Source of the DNA: Oscillospiraceae bacterium
GTDB lineage: Bacteria; Bacillota; Clostridia; Oscillospirales; SIG627
NCBI GenBank assembly: GCA_015063605.1
Contig: SVTV01000020.1
Location: 1 to 58,435 of the forward strand
DNA length: 58,435 bases
Direction: 5' to 3'
The translations under genes were made by a program, and so were the position numbers. This document shows positions 32,860 to 42,268 of this stretch, piece by piece; position 1 is the stretch's first letter, and each line of letters begins with the position of its first letter. The notes under the pieces were generated by a model. It saw only the letters and a program-made list of their open reading frames with translations. It had not been told where the DNA came from and ran no database searches.

Positions 32860-33452
32860 TACGGGCTGTGACCAAAAGCTTTCCTCCGCCGCCCGTTGAT
32901 ACGGATGAGATACTGCGCTATGCGGGATGCCGCAGAGGCGGAGACGAAGTAATACGAAGCCTTCTTGACGAGGTCACAAAGGAAGCCGAGGGACTGCTTA
33001 CATATAAGGTCTGCTATCTTATTTCCGATATTACCGTCACCGATGACGGCATATATATGGGAGAGGAATTTTTCCCCTCGCGTTCTCTTGCGAAAACGCT
33101 TCAAGGCTCCGATAAAGCGGTGCTTTTCGGTGCCACCGTGGGAATAGCTCTTGACAGGCTTATAATGAGATACTCAAAGCTTTCTCCCGCCAAGGCAGTA
33201 CTTCTTCAAGGCTTCGGAGCGGAAAGGATAGAGGCTCTCTGCGACGAATTCTGCTCTTTCCTGCAATCGGAATACAAGGATAATAAATTCACATCAAGAT
33301 TCAGCCCCGGATACGGAGACCTTGATATAAAAAATCAGAAGACTATATTTGACCTGCTCAATGCCGAAAAAAATATAGGACTTTTCCTGAATGAAAGCAT
33401 GCTTATGACCCCGTCAAAATCGGTAACCGCGTTTGCGGGAATCTCTATTTAA
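32850..33452 (+). CDS. Methionine synthase reactivation-domain protein
   Basis: A 200-residue standalone version of the C-terminal S-adenosylmethionine-binding activation domain of B12-dependent methionine synthase. It carries RFSPGYGDLDIKNQ and NESMLMTPSKSVTAFAGI, which bind SAM and allow reductive methylation of oxidised cobalamin. In E. coli this is part of MetH. Here it is encoded separately, beside a MetH that lacks it. It starts within the last codons of metF (10-base overlap), indicating coupled translation. Confidence 0.88.
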   Translation: MAIIRAVTKSFPPPPVDTDEILRYAGCRRGGDEVIRSLLDEVTKEAEGLLTYKVCYLISDITVTDDGIYMGEEFFPSRSLAKTLQGSDKAVLFGATVGIALDRLIMRYSKLSPAKAVLLQGFGAERIEALCDEFCSFLQSEYKDNKFTSRFSPGYGDLDIKNQKTIFDLLNAEKNIGLFLNESMLMTPSKSVTAFAGISI

Positions 33453-33454
33453 TC

Positions 33455-33815
33455 ACGTTGACTTGAGGGTAGATGTAAGTATAAGTTATCGAATGACAAT
33501 TCCCCACCGCCTACGGCGGAGCCCCGCAGATGCAAGCATCTGCCTTACACTTAAATGAGGCTTATAAGTTGTTTTAAGTAAAGGACAATTCCTCAGTCAC
33601 CTTCGGTGACAGCTCCTTTTACACAAAGGAGCCTTATGCATCTAACTTCAAGTGAATTTTGTTAAATTAGGGTTATATCTGACTTGAGTTAATGTGATTT
33701 AATAGAAGTTTGCACAAACCCATGCCTCCTTTGTGTAAAAGGAGGTGGCACGGCGTAGCCGTGACGGAGGAATTGTCCTCAACACAAAACAACGATCCCC
33801 CACCCCTACAAAAAC
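33455..33815. repeat. Dispersed composite palindromic repeat, copy R2
   Basis: Fills the gap between the activation gene and metH. Left arm GTCACCTTCGGTGAC plus AGCTCCTTTTACACAAAGGA, core with TCTAACTTCAAGTGAA and TATATCTGACTTGAGTTAA, right arm CCTCCTTTGTGTAAAAGGAG plus CACGGCGTAGCCGTG. A partial unit (ACCGCCTACGGCGG) precedes it. No gene and no riboswitch is visible here. Confidence 0.85.
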
Positions 33816-33833
33816 AAAAGAAAGAACACCACT

Positions 33834-36260
33834 ATGAAATTTACGGAATTTTTGAAAAATAATATAGTCTGCCTCGACGGAGGAATGGGAACGCTTCTCC
33901 AAGAAAGCGGACTCAAGCCCGGTGAAGCTCCCGAAAGGCTGAACATCGACGACAGAGACACCATAATAAACATTCACAAAAGATATTACGAGGCGGGAAG
34001 CAACGTAGTAAACACAAACACCTTCGGAGCAAATCTTTTCCATTTTTCAAAAGAAGAGCTTGAGGGAATAATAAAAGCCGCCGTAAATAACGCAAAAGAA
34101 GCAAAAAAATACGCCGATGAAAACTACGGCGCAAAGGAAAGATTCGTTGCTCTCGATATAGGACCAACGGGCAAGCTTCTCAAGCCCTTGGGCGATCTTG
34201 ATTTTGAAAAAGCAGTATCGGTATTTGCCGAAACGGTAAAGATCGGTGCAAGGGAAGGCATCGATCTCGTCATGATAGAGACGATGAACGACAGCCTTGA
34301 AACGAAAGCGGCGCTCCTTGCGGTAAAGGAAAACTGCGATCTGCCCGTTATCGTTACAAACGCTTACGGCGCCGACGGAAAGCTTATGACGGGCGCTTCT
34401 CCTGCCGCAATGACATTTCTCCTTGAGGGCATGGGTGTTGATGCTCTCGGTGCAAACTGCTCACTCGGTCCCAAGCAGCTTCGGGGCGTTGCCGAGGAAT
34501 TGATAAAATACGCCTCCGTTCCCGTTGTTCTGAAGCCCAACGCAGGTCTTCCCCATACGGAAAACGGCAAGACCGTATTTGACGTAGGCGCTGAGGAATT
34601 TGCCGAGGAATTGTATTCCCTTGTAAAAAAAGGCGTACGTGTTGCCGGCGGATGCTGCGGAACGACTCCGGAATACATAAAAAAGCTTACCGAGAAGACA
34701 GAAGGTGAAAGTCCCTGTCCTCTGACGGATAAAAATATCACCGCCGTTTCATCCTATACCCACGCCGTTGTATTCGATAAAACGCCCGTTCTCATCGGTG
34801 AAAGAATAAATCCAACGGGAAAGAAACGCTTCAAGCAGGCACTTATCGAAAAGGATATGAATTACATCCTCAACGAAGGCATAAACCAGCAGGAAAAGGG
34901 CGTGCACATCCTCGATGTCAACGTGGGTCTTCCCGATATCGACGAGGTCGCCATGATATCCGATACGGTCTGTGAACTTCAAGCCATATCCGATCTGCCT
35001 TTGCAGATAGACACCTCCGACCCCAAGGCGATGGAAGCGGCTTTGCGTATATATAACGGAAAAGCCATGATAAATTCCGTAAACGGAAAGGAAGAAAGCA
35101 TGAGAGCCGTATTCCCTCTTATGAAGAAATACGGCGGCGTTACCGTTGCTCTCACTCTTGACGAAGGAGGAATACCCGATACAGTCGAAGGCCGTGTAAA
35201 AATTGCAAAAAAGATCCTGAAAACGGCAAGCGAATACGGAATATCGAAAAAGGATATTATTTTCGATACGCTTGCCATGACTGTCAGTGCCGATAACAAT
35301 GCGGCGCTTGTCACTCTCGGAGCTCTCAACAAAATAAAAAAGGAGCTTGAATGCCATACCTCTCTGGGTGTTTCAAACGTTTCCTTCGGTCTGCCCTGCA
35401 GAGATGCAGTAAATGCAGCATTCTTCGCTCTCGCTCTCGAAAACGGTCTGTCCGCCGCAATAATGAATCCGTATTCCGCAGATATGATGAAAACATATTA
35501 CGCTTTTAAGGCATTGAAGGGTCTTGATGAAAACTGCGCCGATTATATCAGAGCCTCCGAAAGCTTCCCCTCAGCCGTTTCGACCTCCGCACCCGTTTCC
35601 GGTGCCTCCACAGCAGGCGATGCATCCGGCAGTGCAAGCTCGGAGCTTCAATATGCAATAATCAAGGGCTTGAAGGACAAGGCGGGAGATATCACAAAAG
35701 AAATGCTTTCCTCCGTACAGCCTATGGACATAGTTCGTGATGAGATAATCCCATCCCTCAATACCGTCGGTGAAGGCTTCGAGCAGAAAAAGGTATATCT
35801 TCCTCAGCTTCTCATGAGTGCGGAAGCGGCTAAAAGCGCCTTTGAAAGCATTAAGGACTATATGGCTTCCCATTCCGAAGCGAAGGAAAGCGTTAAAAAA
35901 GGTCCCTTCGTTATTGCCACCGTTCACGGTGACATCCACGATATCGGAAAGAATATCGTCAAGCTCCTTCTTGAAAATTACGGCTTTGATGTTATAGACT
36001 TGGGTAAGGACGTACCTCCCGAAAGGATCGTCGATACCGTGCTTTCGTCCAAAGCTCCCCTTGCGGGCTTAAGCGCCCTTATGACCACCACAGTTCCCGC
36101 CATGGAGGAAACGATAAAGCTTCTCCGCGAAAAAGCGCCCTTCTGCAAAGTAGTCGTGGGCGGCGCCGTCCTTACAAAGGAATATGCCGACAAGATAGGC
36201 GCCGACAAATACGCCAAGGACGCCATGGAAACTGTAAGATACGCAGAAAGCATTTGTTAA
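33834..36260 (+). CDS. metH: B12-dependent methionine synthase lacking the activation domain
   Basis: Transfers the methyl group from methyl-tetrahydrofolate through cobalamin to homocysteine. The 808 residues contain three modules in order. The homocysteine-binding barrel has GGMGTLLQESG at the start and zinc ligands in GGCCGTTP near residue 272. The pterin-binding barrel has GERINPTGKKRF near 322. The cobalamin-binding domain has D700-I-H702-D-I-G705 within VHGDIHDIGKN. The C-terminal SAM-binding domain of the roughly 1,200-residue E. coli enzyme is missing and is supplied by the 32850-33452 product. A linker rich in Ala, Ser and Thr (about 580-605) precedes the cobalamin part. Confidence 0.94.
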   Translation: MKFTEFLKNNIVCLDGGMGTLLQESGLKPGEAPERLNIDDRDTIINIHKRYYEAGSNVVNTNTFGANLFHFSKEELEGIIKAAVNNAKEAKKYADENYGAKERFVALDIGPTGKLLKPLGDLDFEKAVSVFAETVKIGAREGIDLVMIETMNDSLETKAALLAVKENCDLPVIVTNAYGADGKLMTGASPAAMTFLLEGMGVDALGANCSLGPKQLRGVAEELIKYASVPVVLKPNAGLPHTENGKTVFDVGAEEFAEELYSLVKKGVRVAGGCCGTTPEYIKKLTEKTEGESPCPLTDKNITAVSSYTHAVVFDKTPVLIGERINPTGKKRFKQALIEKDMNYILNEGINQQEKGVHILDVNVGLPDIDEVAMISDTVCELQAISDLPLQIDTSDPKAMEAALRIYNGKAMINSVNGKEESMRAVFPLMKKYGGVTVALTLDEGGIPDTVEGRVKIAKKILKTASEYGISKKDIIFDTLAMTVSADNNAALVTLGALNKIKKELECHTSLGVSNVSFGLPCRDAVNAAFFALALENGLSAAIMNPYSADMMKTYYAFKALKGLDENCADYIRASESFPSAVSTSAPVSGASTAGDASGSASSELQYAIIKGLKDKAGDITKEMLSSVQPMDIVRDEIIPSLNTVGEGFEQKKVYLPQLLMSAEAAKSAFESIKDYMASHSEAKESVKKGPFVIATVHGDIHDIGKNIVKLLLENYGFDVIDLGKDVPPERIVDTVLSSKAPLAGLSALMTTTVPAMEETIKLLREKAPFCKVVVGGAVLTKEYADKIGADKYAKDAMETVRYAESIC

Positions 36261-36269
36261 AAAGCGGAG

Positions 36270-36392
36270 ATGCCCGATGTTTACAACCGTTTCGAGGATC
36301 CCTCAAAGGTTGACGGCCGGAGCTTTACGAACGCCGACGTTGAAAACGGCAGACAGGTGTATATCTGTCAGATAAACAACAAAACGACATAG
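36270..36392 (+). CDS. Possible 40-residue peptide
   Basis: A short frame starting MPDVYNRFEDPSKVDG and ending in NNKTT, ten bases after metH. GGAG touches the ATG, which is too close for good initiation. It is not recognised and could be a remnant of a longer gene. Confidence 0.25.
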   Translation: MPDVYNRFEDPSKVDGRSFTNADVENGRQVYICQINNKTT

Positions 36393-36397
36393 TAAAA

Positions 36398-36445
36398 TAA
36401 GGGCTCGCCTCTTTTGCATATATGCATCTGAGGTAAGCCCTTTAT
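36398..36445. terminator. Convergent bidirectional terminator
   Basis: AAGGGCT...AGCCCTT with an inner CCTC...GAGG stem, T-rich on plus. It lies between metH and typA, which converge. Confidence 0.7.
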
Positions 36446-36452
36446 TACTTAT

Positions 36453-38279
36453 TTATTTCTCAAGCTTTTCTCTTGCTCTGATCTTTGCTCTCATTTCATT
36501 GGAAAGAACTTTCTTTCTGAGTCTGAGAGTTTCGGGAGTTACCTCAAGAAGCTCATCGTCGGCGATGAACTCAAGGCACTTTTCAAGGCTCATTATTCTC
36601 GGAGGAACGAGGCGCAAAGCTTCGTCCGCACCTGCGGATCGGATAGCGGTAAGATGCTTCTTCTTGCAGGGATTTACAACGAGATCGTTGCCGTCGTTTG
36701 CTTCGCCTATTATCATACCCTCATAAACGTTGGTCTGGTTACCCACAAACATCGTACCTCTGTCCTGAGCATTGAAAAGACCGTAGGATGTGGTAGTACC
36801 GTTTTCCCATGCAACGAGAGAGCCTCTCGTTCTTGATGTGAACTGACCCTTCATGGGATAATATCCGTCAAGCTCGCTGTTCACAATGGCATTACCCTTT
36901 GTAGCCGTCATAAGGTCGCTTCGCGCACCAATAAGACCGCGGGATGTGATGGAGAATTCAAGACGTGTGTATCCGCCGGAAATGGGAGACATATCCTTAA
37001 GCTCACCCCTTCTCTGGGATATCATATCTATGACCGTTCCGTTGTATTCATCGGGAACGTCAATATAAAGCTTTTCGTAAGGCTCGCAGAGAACGCCGTC
37101 TATCTCCTTGGTGATAACGACGGGATTGGATACCTGGAACTCAAAGCCCTGTCTTCTCATATTTTCAATGAGGACGGAAAGATGCAATTCACCTCTGCCC
37201 GATACCTTCAAGGTATCCGTGCTGTCCGTATCCTCAACCTTAAGACTGATGTTGGATTCAAGCTCTCTGTAAAGTCTTTCTCTTATATGGCGGGAAGTAA
37301 CGTATGTGCCTTCAGTTCCCGCAAAGGGGCTTGTGTTTACGGAGAAGAACATGGAAAGAACGGGCTGATCTATCTCCACGAAGGGAAGAGCATCGGGGGT
37401 TTCGGGATCGCATACCGTTTCGCCTATATTGATATCGGTGATACCCGCAAGACAAACTATATCACCTGCATAAGCCGTGGTGACCTGCTTCTTCTTCAAG
37501 CCGTCGTATACGTAAATGGATGAAAGCTTGCATCTGTCTACCGTTCCGTCCTTACGGCATACGGAGATTATCGTCTTTTCGGTAACGCTGCCGCGGGATA
37601 TTCTGCCTACCGCAATTCTTCCCGTATATTCGTTGAAGTCGATATTGGATACCATCATCTGGAAGGGCTGTGTATCGTCTCCCTCGGGACAGGGGATCTT
37701 ATCGAGAATAAGATCGAAAAGTACATGAAGGTCATCGTCCTGCTTATCTGAGGAGAGAGAAGCCGTTCCGGCTCTTCCGGAGGCATATACAACGGGAACG
37801 TCAAGCTGTTCCTCGGACGCACCGAGGTCGATGAGAAGATCATACATCTCATTGAGGACCTCATCGGGGCGCGCCATGGGTCTGTCTATCTTGTTTATAA
37901 CAATAACGGGAACAAGGTTCAATGCAAGAGCCTTCTTGAGCACCGTTCTTGTCTGAGGCATACATCCCTCGAATGCATCAACGAGAAGAAGAACGCCGTC
38001 TACCATGGAGAGGCTTCGTTCAACCTCGCCGCCGAAATCGGCGTGACCGGGGGTGTCAACTATATTTATCTTGTGATCCTTATAAATGAGAGCTGTGTTC
38101 TTTGCGAGAATGGTGATTCCTCTTTCTCTTTCAAGATCATTGGAGTCCATTACTCTTTCTTCTACCTGTTCGTTTGCTCTGAATATACCCGACTGCTTGA
38201 GCATTGCATCTACCAATGTTGTCTTGCCGTGGTCAACGTGAGCGATTATCGCAATATTGCGAATGTTTTCTCTGTTCAT
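36453..38279 (-). CDS. typA: Ribosome-associated GTPase TypA/BipA
   Basis: A translational GTPase of the EF-G family that aids 50S assembly and stress or cold adaptation. The 608 residues match the usual length. Visible are G1 AHVDHGKTT (13-21), RERGIT switch I, DTPGHADFGGEVER, the NKID motif, and the C-terminal MISQRRGELKDM and RGSLVAWENGTT signatures. Monocistronic with its own promoter. The ATG follows AAAGGACTATTTAT. Confidence 0.95.
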   Translation of the reverse strand: MNRENIRNIAIIAHVDHGKTTLVDAMLKQSGIFRANEQVEERVMDSNDLERERGITILAKNTALIYKDHKINIVDTPGHADFGGEVERSLSMVDGVLLLVDAFEGCMPQTRTVLKKALALNLVPVIVINKIDRPMARPDEVLNEMYDLLIDLGASEEQLDVPVVYASGRAGTASLSSDKQDDDLHVLFDLILDKIPCPEGDDTQPFQMMVSNIDFNEYTGRIAVGRISRGSVTEKTIISVCRKDGTVDRCKLSSIYVYDGLKKKQVTTAYAGDIVCLAGITDINIGETVCDPETPDALPFVEIDQPVLSMFFSVNTSPFAGTEGTYVTSRHIRERLYRELESNISLKVEDTDSTDTLKVSGRGELHLSVLIENMRRQGFEFQVSNPVVITKEIDGVLCEPYEKLYIDVPDEYNGTVIDMISQRRGELKDMSPISGGYTRLEFSITSRGLIGARSDLMTATKGNAIVNSELDGYYPMKGQFTSRTRGSLVAWENGTTTSYGLFNAQDRGTMFVGNQTNVYEGMIIGEANDGNDLVVNPCKKKHLTAIRSAGADEALRLVPPRIMSLEKCLEFIADDELLEVTPETLRLRKKVLSNEMRAKIRAREKLEK

Positions 38280-38335
38280 ATAAATAGTCCTTTATTAAAG
38301 CCCTTTCGGGGGTGAAATCTTATGTACGACTTTAT

Positions 38336-38364
38336 ATTATACCATAGAATTTTATAAATTTCAA
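38336..38364 (-). promoter_or_regulatory. typA promoter
   Basis: On the minus strand, -35 TTGAAA (38359-38364), 17-base spacer, -10 TATAAT (38336-38341). The leader of about 50 bases has a CCCGAAAGGG-type hairpin. Confidence 0.78.
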
Positions 38365-38468
38365 CACCTTAAGAATATATTTTCCGCTTTTGTGCAAAAA
38401 TATTTTGTGTATATTTTCCAAAAGAAAAAAACTACTGCAATTTTCATACAAAAACCGAGGAAAAACCA

Positions 38469-38497
38469 TTGAAACATGAAAATAAATGTGCTATAAT
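38469..38497 (+). promoter_or_regulatory. Promoter of the PLP aminotransferase gene
   Basis: -35 TTGAAA (38469-38474), 17-base spacer, -10 TATAAT (38492-38497). The ATG is at 38558. Confidence 0.78.
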
Positions 38498-38557
38498 AAT
38501 GTGTCTAAGTATAATCTGCGGTAATACCGCTTTAAATAAAGAAAACGAGGGAACAAA

Positions 38558-39769
38558 ATGGAATACAGATTGTCTGATAAAATGGAATGCATGAAGCCTT
38601 CCGCCATAAGAGAAATATTCAAGTCACTTACAGACCCCACTATAATATCCTTTGCGGCAGGAAACCCCGCAGCGGAATCCTTCCCCGTAGAAGAGATATC
38701 TAAAATTTCCGCAGATATCTTCTCCGATCCCGCAAGCGCCGCTCAGGCGTTGCAGTACAGCATAACCGAGGGATATCCCCGTCTCAGAGAACAGGTCAAG
38801 GAAAGATTAAAGAATAAATTCAACATAGGAAAAGAATTCGATACCACCATAATCACAAGCGGCGGTCAGCAGGGCATCGACCTTGCATCCAAGGTTCTTT
38901 GCAATGAGGGCGATGTTATCATATGCGAAAATCCCAGCTTTATAGGTGCGCTCAACGCTTTCCGTGCCAACGGTGCACGCCTCGTGGGCGTCCCCGGTGA
39001 AACGGGCGAAAACGGCGAGGATCTGGGCATATCCATAGAATCATTGGAAGAGACGCTCAAGGCGGAAAAGAACGCCAAGCTCATTTACATGATACCCACT
39101 TTCCAGAATCCGGCGGGAGCTACTCTCTCCCTTGAAAAGAGAAAGGCTGTTTACACTCTTGCAAAGAAATACGGCGTTATGATCCTTGAGGATAACCCTT
39201 ACGGTGAATTGCGCTTTGCAGGCGAGGATGTTCCCACCATAAAGAGCATGGACGAGGACGGCATCGTTATCTACTCGGGATCCTTCTCAAAAATCCTTTC
39301 TGCAGGTATGAGAATAGGCTTCCTCTGCGCTCCCGATGCTATCGTTTCCAAGATAGTTGTTGCAAAGCAGGTAAACGACGTTCATACGAATATATTCTTC
39401 CAGATGGTCTGCTCCCGTTTTATCGACGAGTGCGACCTTGACGGACATATTGCAAAGATACGTGCGCTCTATGGAAGAAAGTGCGCTCTCATGCTTTCCG
39501 AAATGGATAAGCATTTCCCCAAGGATAAGGTGGTCTACACCCGTCCCGAGGGCGGTATATTCATTTGGTGCCGTCTTATAGGCGAAACGGATTCCTCCGC
39601 TATCGTCAAGAGCGCTATTGCAAACAAGGTCGCCGTAGTTCCCGGCGCTACCTTCAATGCTGATGAGTCGCAGCCCTCCAACGGCTTCAGACTCAATTAT
39701 TCCACACCCACCGACGAGCAGATCGTCAAGGGAATAGAGATATTGGGTAAGGCATTAAGAGGGGAATAA
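38558..39769 (+). CDS. Class I/II PLP aminotransferase (2-aminoadipate type)
   Basis: A 403-residue fold-type I aminotransferase without the DNA-binding domain of MocR regulators. Signatures are ISFAAGNPAAESFP, LQYSITEGYPRLREQV, TSGGQQGIDL, IPTFQNPAG, EDNPYGELRF, and the PLP lysine in YSGSFSKILSAGMRIG. It resembles LysN/2-aminoadipate and valine-type transaminases, so a broad-specificity amino-acid transaminase is the safest reading. Monocistronic, followed by a dispersed repeat. Confidence 0.85.
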   Translation: MEYRLSDKMECMKPSAIREIFKSLTDPTIISFAAGNPAAESFPVEEISKISADIFSDPASAAQALQYSITEGYPRLREQVKERLKNKFNIGKEFDTTIITSGGQQGIDLASKVLCNEGDVIICENPSFIGALNAFRANGARLVGVPGETGENGEDLGISIESLEETLKAEKNAKLIYMIPTFQNPAGATLSLEKRKAVYTLAKKYGVMILEDNPYGELRFAGEDVPTIKSMDEDGIVIYSGSFSKILSAGMRIGFLCAPDAIVSKIVVAKQVNDVHTNIFFQMVCSRFIDECDLDGHIAKIRALYGRKCALMLSEMDKHFPKDKVVYTRPEGGIFIWCRLIGETDSSAIVKSAIANKVAVVPGATFNADESQPSNGFRLNYSTPTDEQIVKGIEILGKALRGE

Positions 39770-39774
39770 ATTCA

Positions 39775-40070
39775 CACTTAACGGTGAGATTTTCACTTGA
39801 AGTCAGATCTTTATGCCTCCCCTTTCAGGGGAGCCTTAGAGTTGCTTTATGTAAGGAACAATTCCTCAGTCAGCTAACGCTGACAGCTCCTTTTGCACAA
39901 AGGAGCCTTAATGTGCGAACACATCAATAAAACTTCAAGGTATTATAAACCCTAACTTTATGTATAAAGTAACAAATCTGTAGTACAAAGCCTCCTTTGT
40001 GTAAAAGGAGGTGGCATGACGAAGTCATGACGGAGGAATTGTTACTTAACTTAAAACAACTCAATATAAA
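39775..40070. repeat. Dispersed composite palindromic repeat, copy R3
   Basis: Occupies the gap before trpS. Left arm GTCAGCTAACGCTGAC plus AGCTCCTTTTGCACAAAGGA, a more diverged core (ACTTCAAGGTATTATAAACC), right arm CCTCCTTTGTGTAAAAGGAG plus CATGACGAAGTCATG, ending GGAGGAATTGTTA. No gene is seen here. Confidence 0.8.
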
Positions 40071-40100
40071 TAATCGTCGCTATCACGAAAGGATATAAAA

Positions 40101-41111
40101 ATGGCAGGAGAAACAGAGAAGAAAAAGATAATTTTTTCCGGGGTACAGCCCAGCGGAAATCTTACATTGGGAAATTACCTCGGTGCATTGAAGAATTGGT
40201 CAATACTCCAGGATGAATATAACTGCTTTTACTGCGTAGTCGATATGCACGCAATAACGGTAAAGCAGGAGCCCGCTTCACTCAGAAGAAGAACTCTCGA
40301 AACATTGGCGGTATATATAGCAAGTGGAATCGATCCCGAAAAGGTAACGCTTTTCGTACAGAGCCACGTAAGCGCACATGCGGAATTGGCATGGGTGCTC
40401 AACTGCAGCACCATGTTCGGCGAGCTTTCAAGAATGACACAGTTCAAAGACAAGTCCGCAAAGAACGAATCGAACATAAACGCAGGTCTTTTTACTTATC
40501 CTGTGCTTATGGCTGCCGATATCCTTCTTTATCAGACCGATCTCGTTCCCGTGGGAGCAGATCAGAAGCAACACATTGAAATAGCAAGAGATATTGCCGA
40601 AAGATTCAACAATACATATTCTCCCACATTCGTTATTCCCGAGCCTTATATCGGAAAAACAGGTATGAGAATAATGTCCCTCACCGAGCCGGACAAGAAA
40701 ATGTCCAAATCCGATGAAAACGCAAACTCTTACATCCTCATCCTTGATGATAAGGATACGATAATAAAGAAATTCAAGAGGGCCGTAACCGACTCCAACA
40801 CGGTTGTCAGATATGAAAACGGCGGCGGTATTGCAAACCTTCTCAACATTTACTGCTCCTGTACCGGTAAGACTATCGAGGAAGCGGAAAAGGAATTCGA
40901 AGGAAAGGGCTACGGCGATTTCAAGCTTGCGGTAGGCGAGGTCTGTGCCGATTCATTGGAGCCCGTAAGACAGAAGTTCGACGAGCTTATAAAGGATACC
41001 GCATATCTTGAATCCATATTGAAGTCAGGTGCGGAAAAAGCATCCCGCCAGGCATATAAAACGCTTGATAAGGTCTACCGCAAGGTGGGATTTTACAAGC
41101 TTCCCAGATAA
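40101..41111 (+). CDS. trpS: Tryptophanyl-tRNA synthetase
   Basis: Charges tRNA-Trp in the cytoplasm. The 336 residues match the bacterial enzyme. The class I HIGH-like motif is in PSGNLTLGNYLGAL (about 13-26), the mid-protein GADQKQHIEIARDIAERFN is conserved, and KMSKS is in PDKKMSKSDENA. Preceded by AAAGGATATAAAA. It is followed 12 bases later by a TagO-like gene. Unlike trpB, no T-box is visible upstream. That space holds a dispersed repeat. Confidence 0.95.
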   Translation: MAGETEKKKIIFSGVQPSGNLTLGNYLGALKNWSILQDEYNCFYCVVDMHAITVKQEPASLRRRTLETLAVYIASGIDPEKVTLFVQSHVSAHAELAWVLNCSTMFGELSRMTQFKDKSAKNESNINAGLFTYPVLMAADILLYQTDLVPVGADQKQHIEIARDIAERFNNTYSPTFVIPEPYIGKTGMRIMSLTEPDKKMSKSDENANSYILILDDKDTIIKKFKRAVTDSNTVVRYENGGGIANLLNIYCSCTGKTIEEAEKEFEGKGYGDFKLAVGEVCADSLEPVRQKFDELIKDTAYLESILKSGAEKASRQAYKTLDKVYRKVGFYKLPR

Positions 41112-41123
41112 GGAAATCCTATC

Positions 41124-42248
41124 ATGAACGAATTTAACGCATACGACCTTCTGATGGGGCTTCTTGCTCTCGTATTCAGCGGTCTTTTATCCTTTACTCT
41201 CACTCCTTTAGTCAGAGTCCTCGCCTTTAAGATAGGCGCTGTGGATACTCCCAAGGATGACAGAAGAATGCACAAAAAGCCTATGCCTCTTATAGGCGGA
41301 CTTGCCATATTCTTAGGCTTTGCCATATCGGCACTGCTCTTCTGCAATATAACAAAGCAACTTGCGGGAATGCTTTTGGGCGCTTGTGTCATAGTTCTTG
41401 TCGGTATTGCGGACGACGTAAAGGATCTTAACCCCTGGGTAAAATTGGGCGGTCAGATATTGGCAGCTCTCATTATCGTCTTTTTCGATATGAGGATCGA
41501 ATTTATCAATATTTTCGGTAAATATATCGTATTCGGCGTATGGAGCTACCCCATTACCGTTATGTGGATTGTCCTCCTTACAAATGCAATAAACCTGATC
41601 GACGGTCTTGACGGTCTCGCCTGCGGAGTTTCCACCATATCGTCTGTATGCCTGCTCATTTTTACAGTGCTGAAGTCAGAGCCGGAAATAGCTCTCATAA
41701 CTGCGATCCTCACAGGTGCGTGTATGGGCTTTTTGCCCTTCAATACAAACCCGGCAAAGATATTCATGGGAGATACGGGAGCACTTATGCTGGGCTTCCT
41801 CCTTTCCGTAATATCCGTTCAGGGACTTTTCAAGTTCAATGCCGTAATATCCTTCTGGGTACCCTTTATGATATTCGGCCTTCCCTTCGGCGATACAGCA
41901 TTTGCATTCCTTCGCCGTCTTCTTACGGGAAAGCACCCCTTCCATGGGGACAGAGGTCATCTTCATCACAGATTGATAGATATGGGCTTCTCTCAGAAGC
42001 AATCCGTAGGTATTCTTTATGCAATAAGTGCAATATGCGGTATATCTGCCATCCTCTTTTCCGAGGAACGGATAGTAACATCGGTGCTGATAATCATAGT
42101 TGCCGTTACAATAGGCATACTAAACCTGCAGATATTCAAGCACGGTGATGAAAACACATGCGAAATGACGGGCGTTGAGCTCAAAGGAAAGACGGCTGCT
42201 GCAAACAACGCCGCTTCATCTGTCGAAAACAGCTCTACCAAGCAGTAA
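41124..42248 (+). CDS. Undecaprenyl-phosphate GlcNAc-1-phosphate transferase (TagO/WecA-like)
   Basis: A 374-residue membrane enzyme that starts a polyprenyl-linked cell-wall polymer by moving a sugar-1-phosphate from UDP-sugar to undecaprenyl phosphate. About ten spans. Catalytic signatures are DDRRMHKKPMPLIGG, ADDVKDL, NAINLIDGLDGLA, MGDTGALMLGF and HPFHGDRGHLHHRL. The two His-rich motifs place it with WecA/TagO and not MraY. It follows trpS by 12 bases and precedes a single-span envelope protein by 20, a probable three-gene unit. Confidence 0.9.
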   Translation: MNEFNAYDLLMGLLALVFSGLLSFTLTPLVRVLAFKIGAVDTPKDDRRMHKKPMPLIGGLAIFLGFAISALLFCNITKQLAGMLLGACVIVLVGIADDVKDLNPWVKLGGQILAALIIVFFDMRIEFINIFGKYIVFGVWSYPITVMWIVLLTNAINLIDGLDGLACGVSTISSVCLLIFTVLKSEPEIALITAILTGACMGFLPFNTNPAKIFMGDTGALMLGFLLSVISVQGLFKFNAVISFWVPFMIFGLPFGDTAFAFLRRLLTGKHPFHGDRGHLHHRLIDMGFSQKQSVGILYAISAICGISAILFSEERIVTSVLIIIVAVTIGILNLQIFKHGDENTCEMTGVELKGKTAAANNAASSVENSSTKQ

Positions 42249-42268
42249 GCTCACTGAAGGTATATTAA

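Noticed and set aside
31895..33833. SAM or B12 riboswitch for metF or metH
   Set aside because: The metF leader is about 65 bases without the core motifs, and the gap before metH is filled by the dispersed palindromic repeat.
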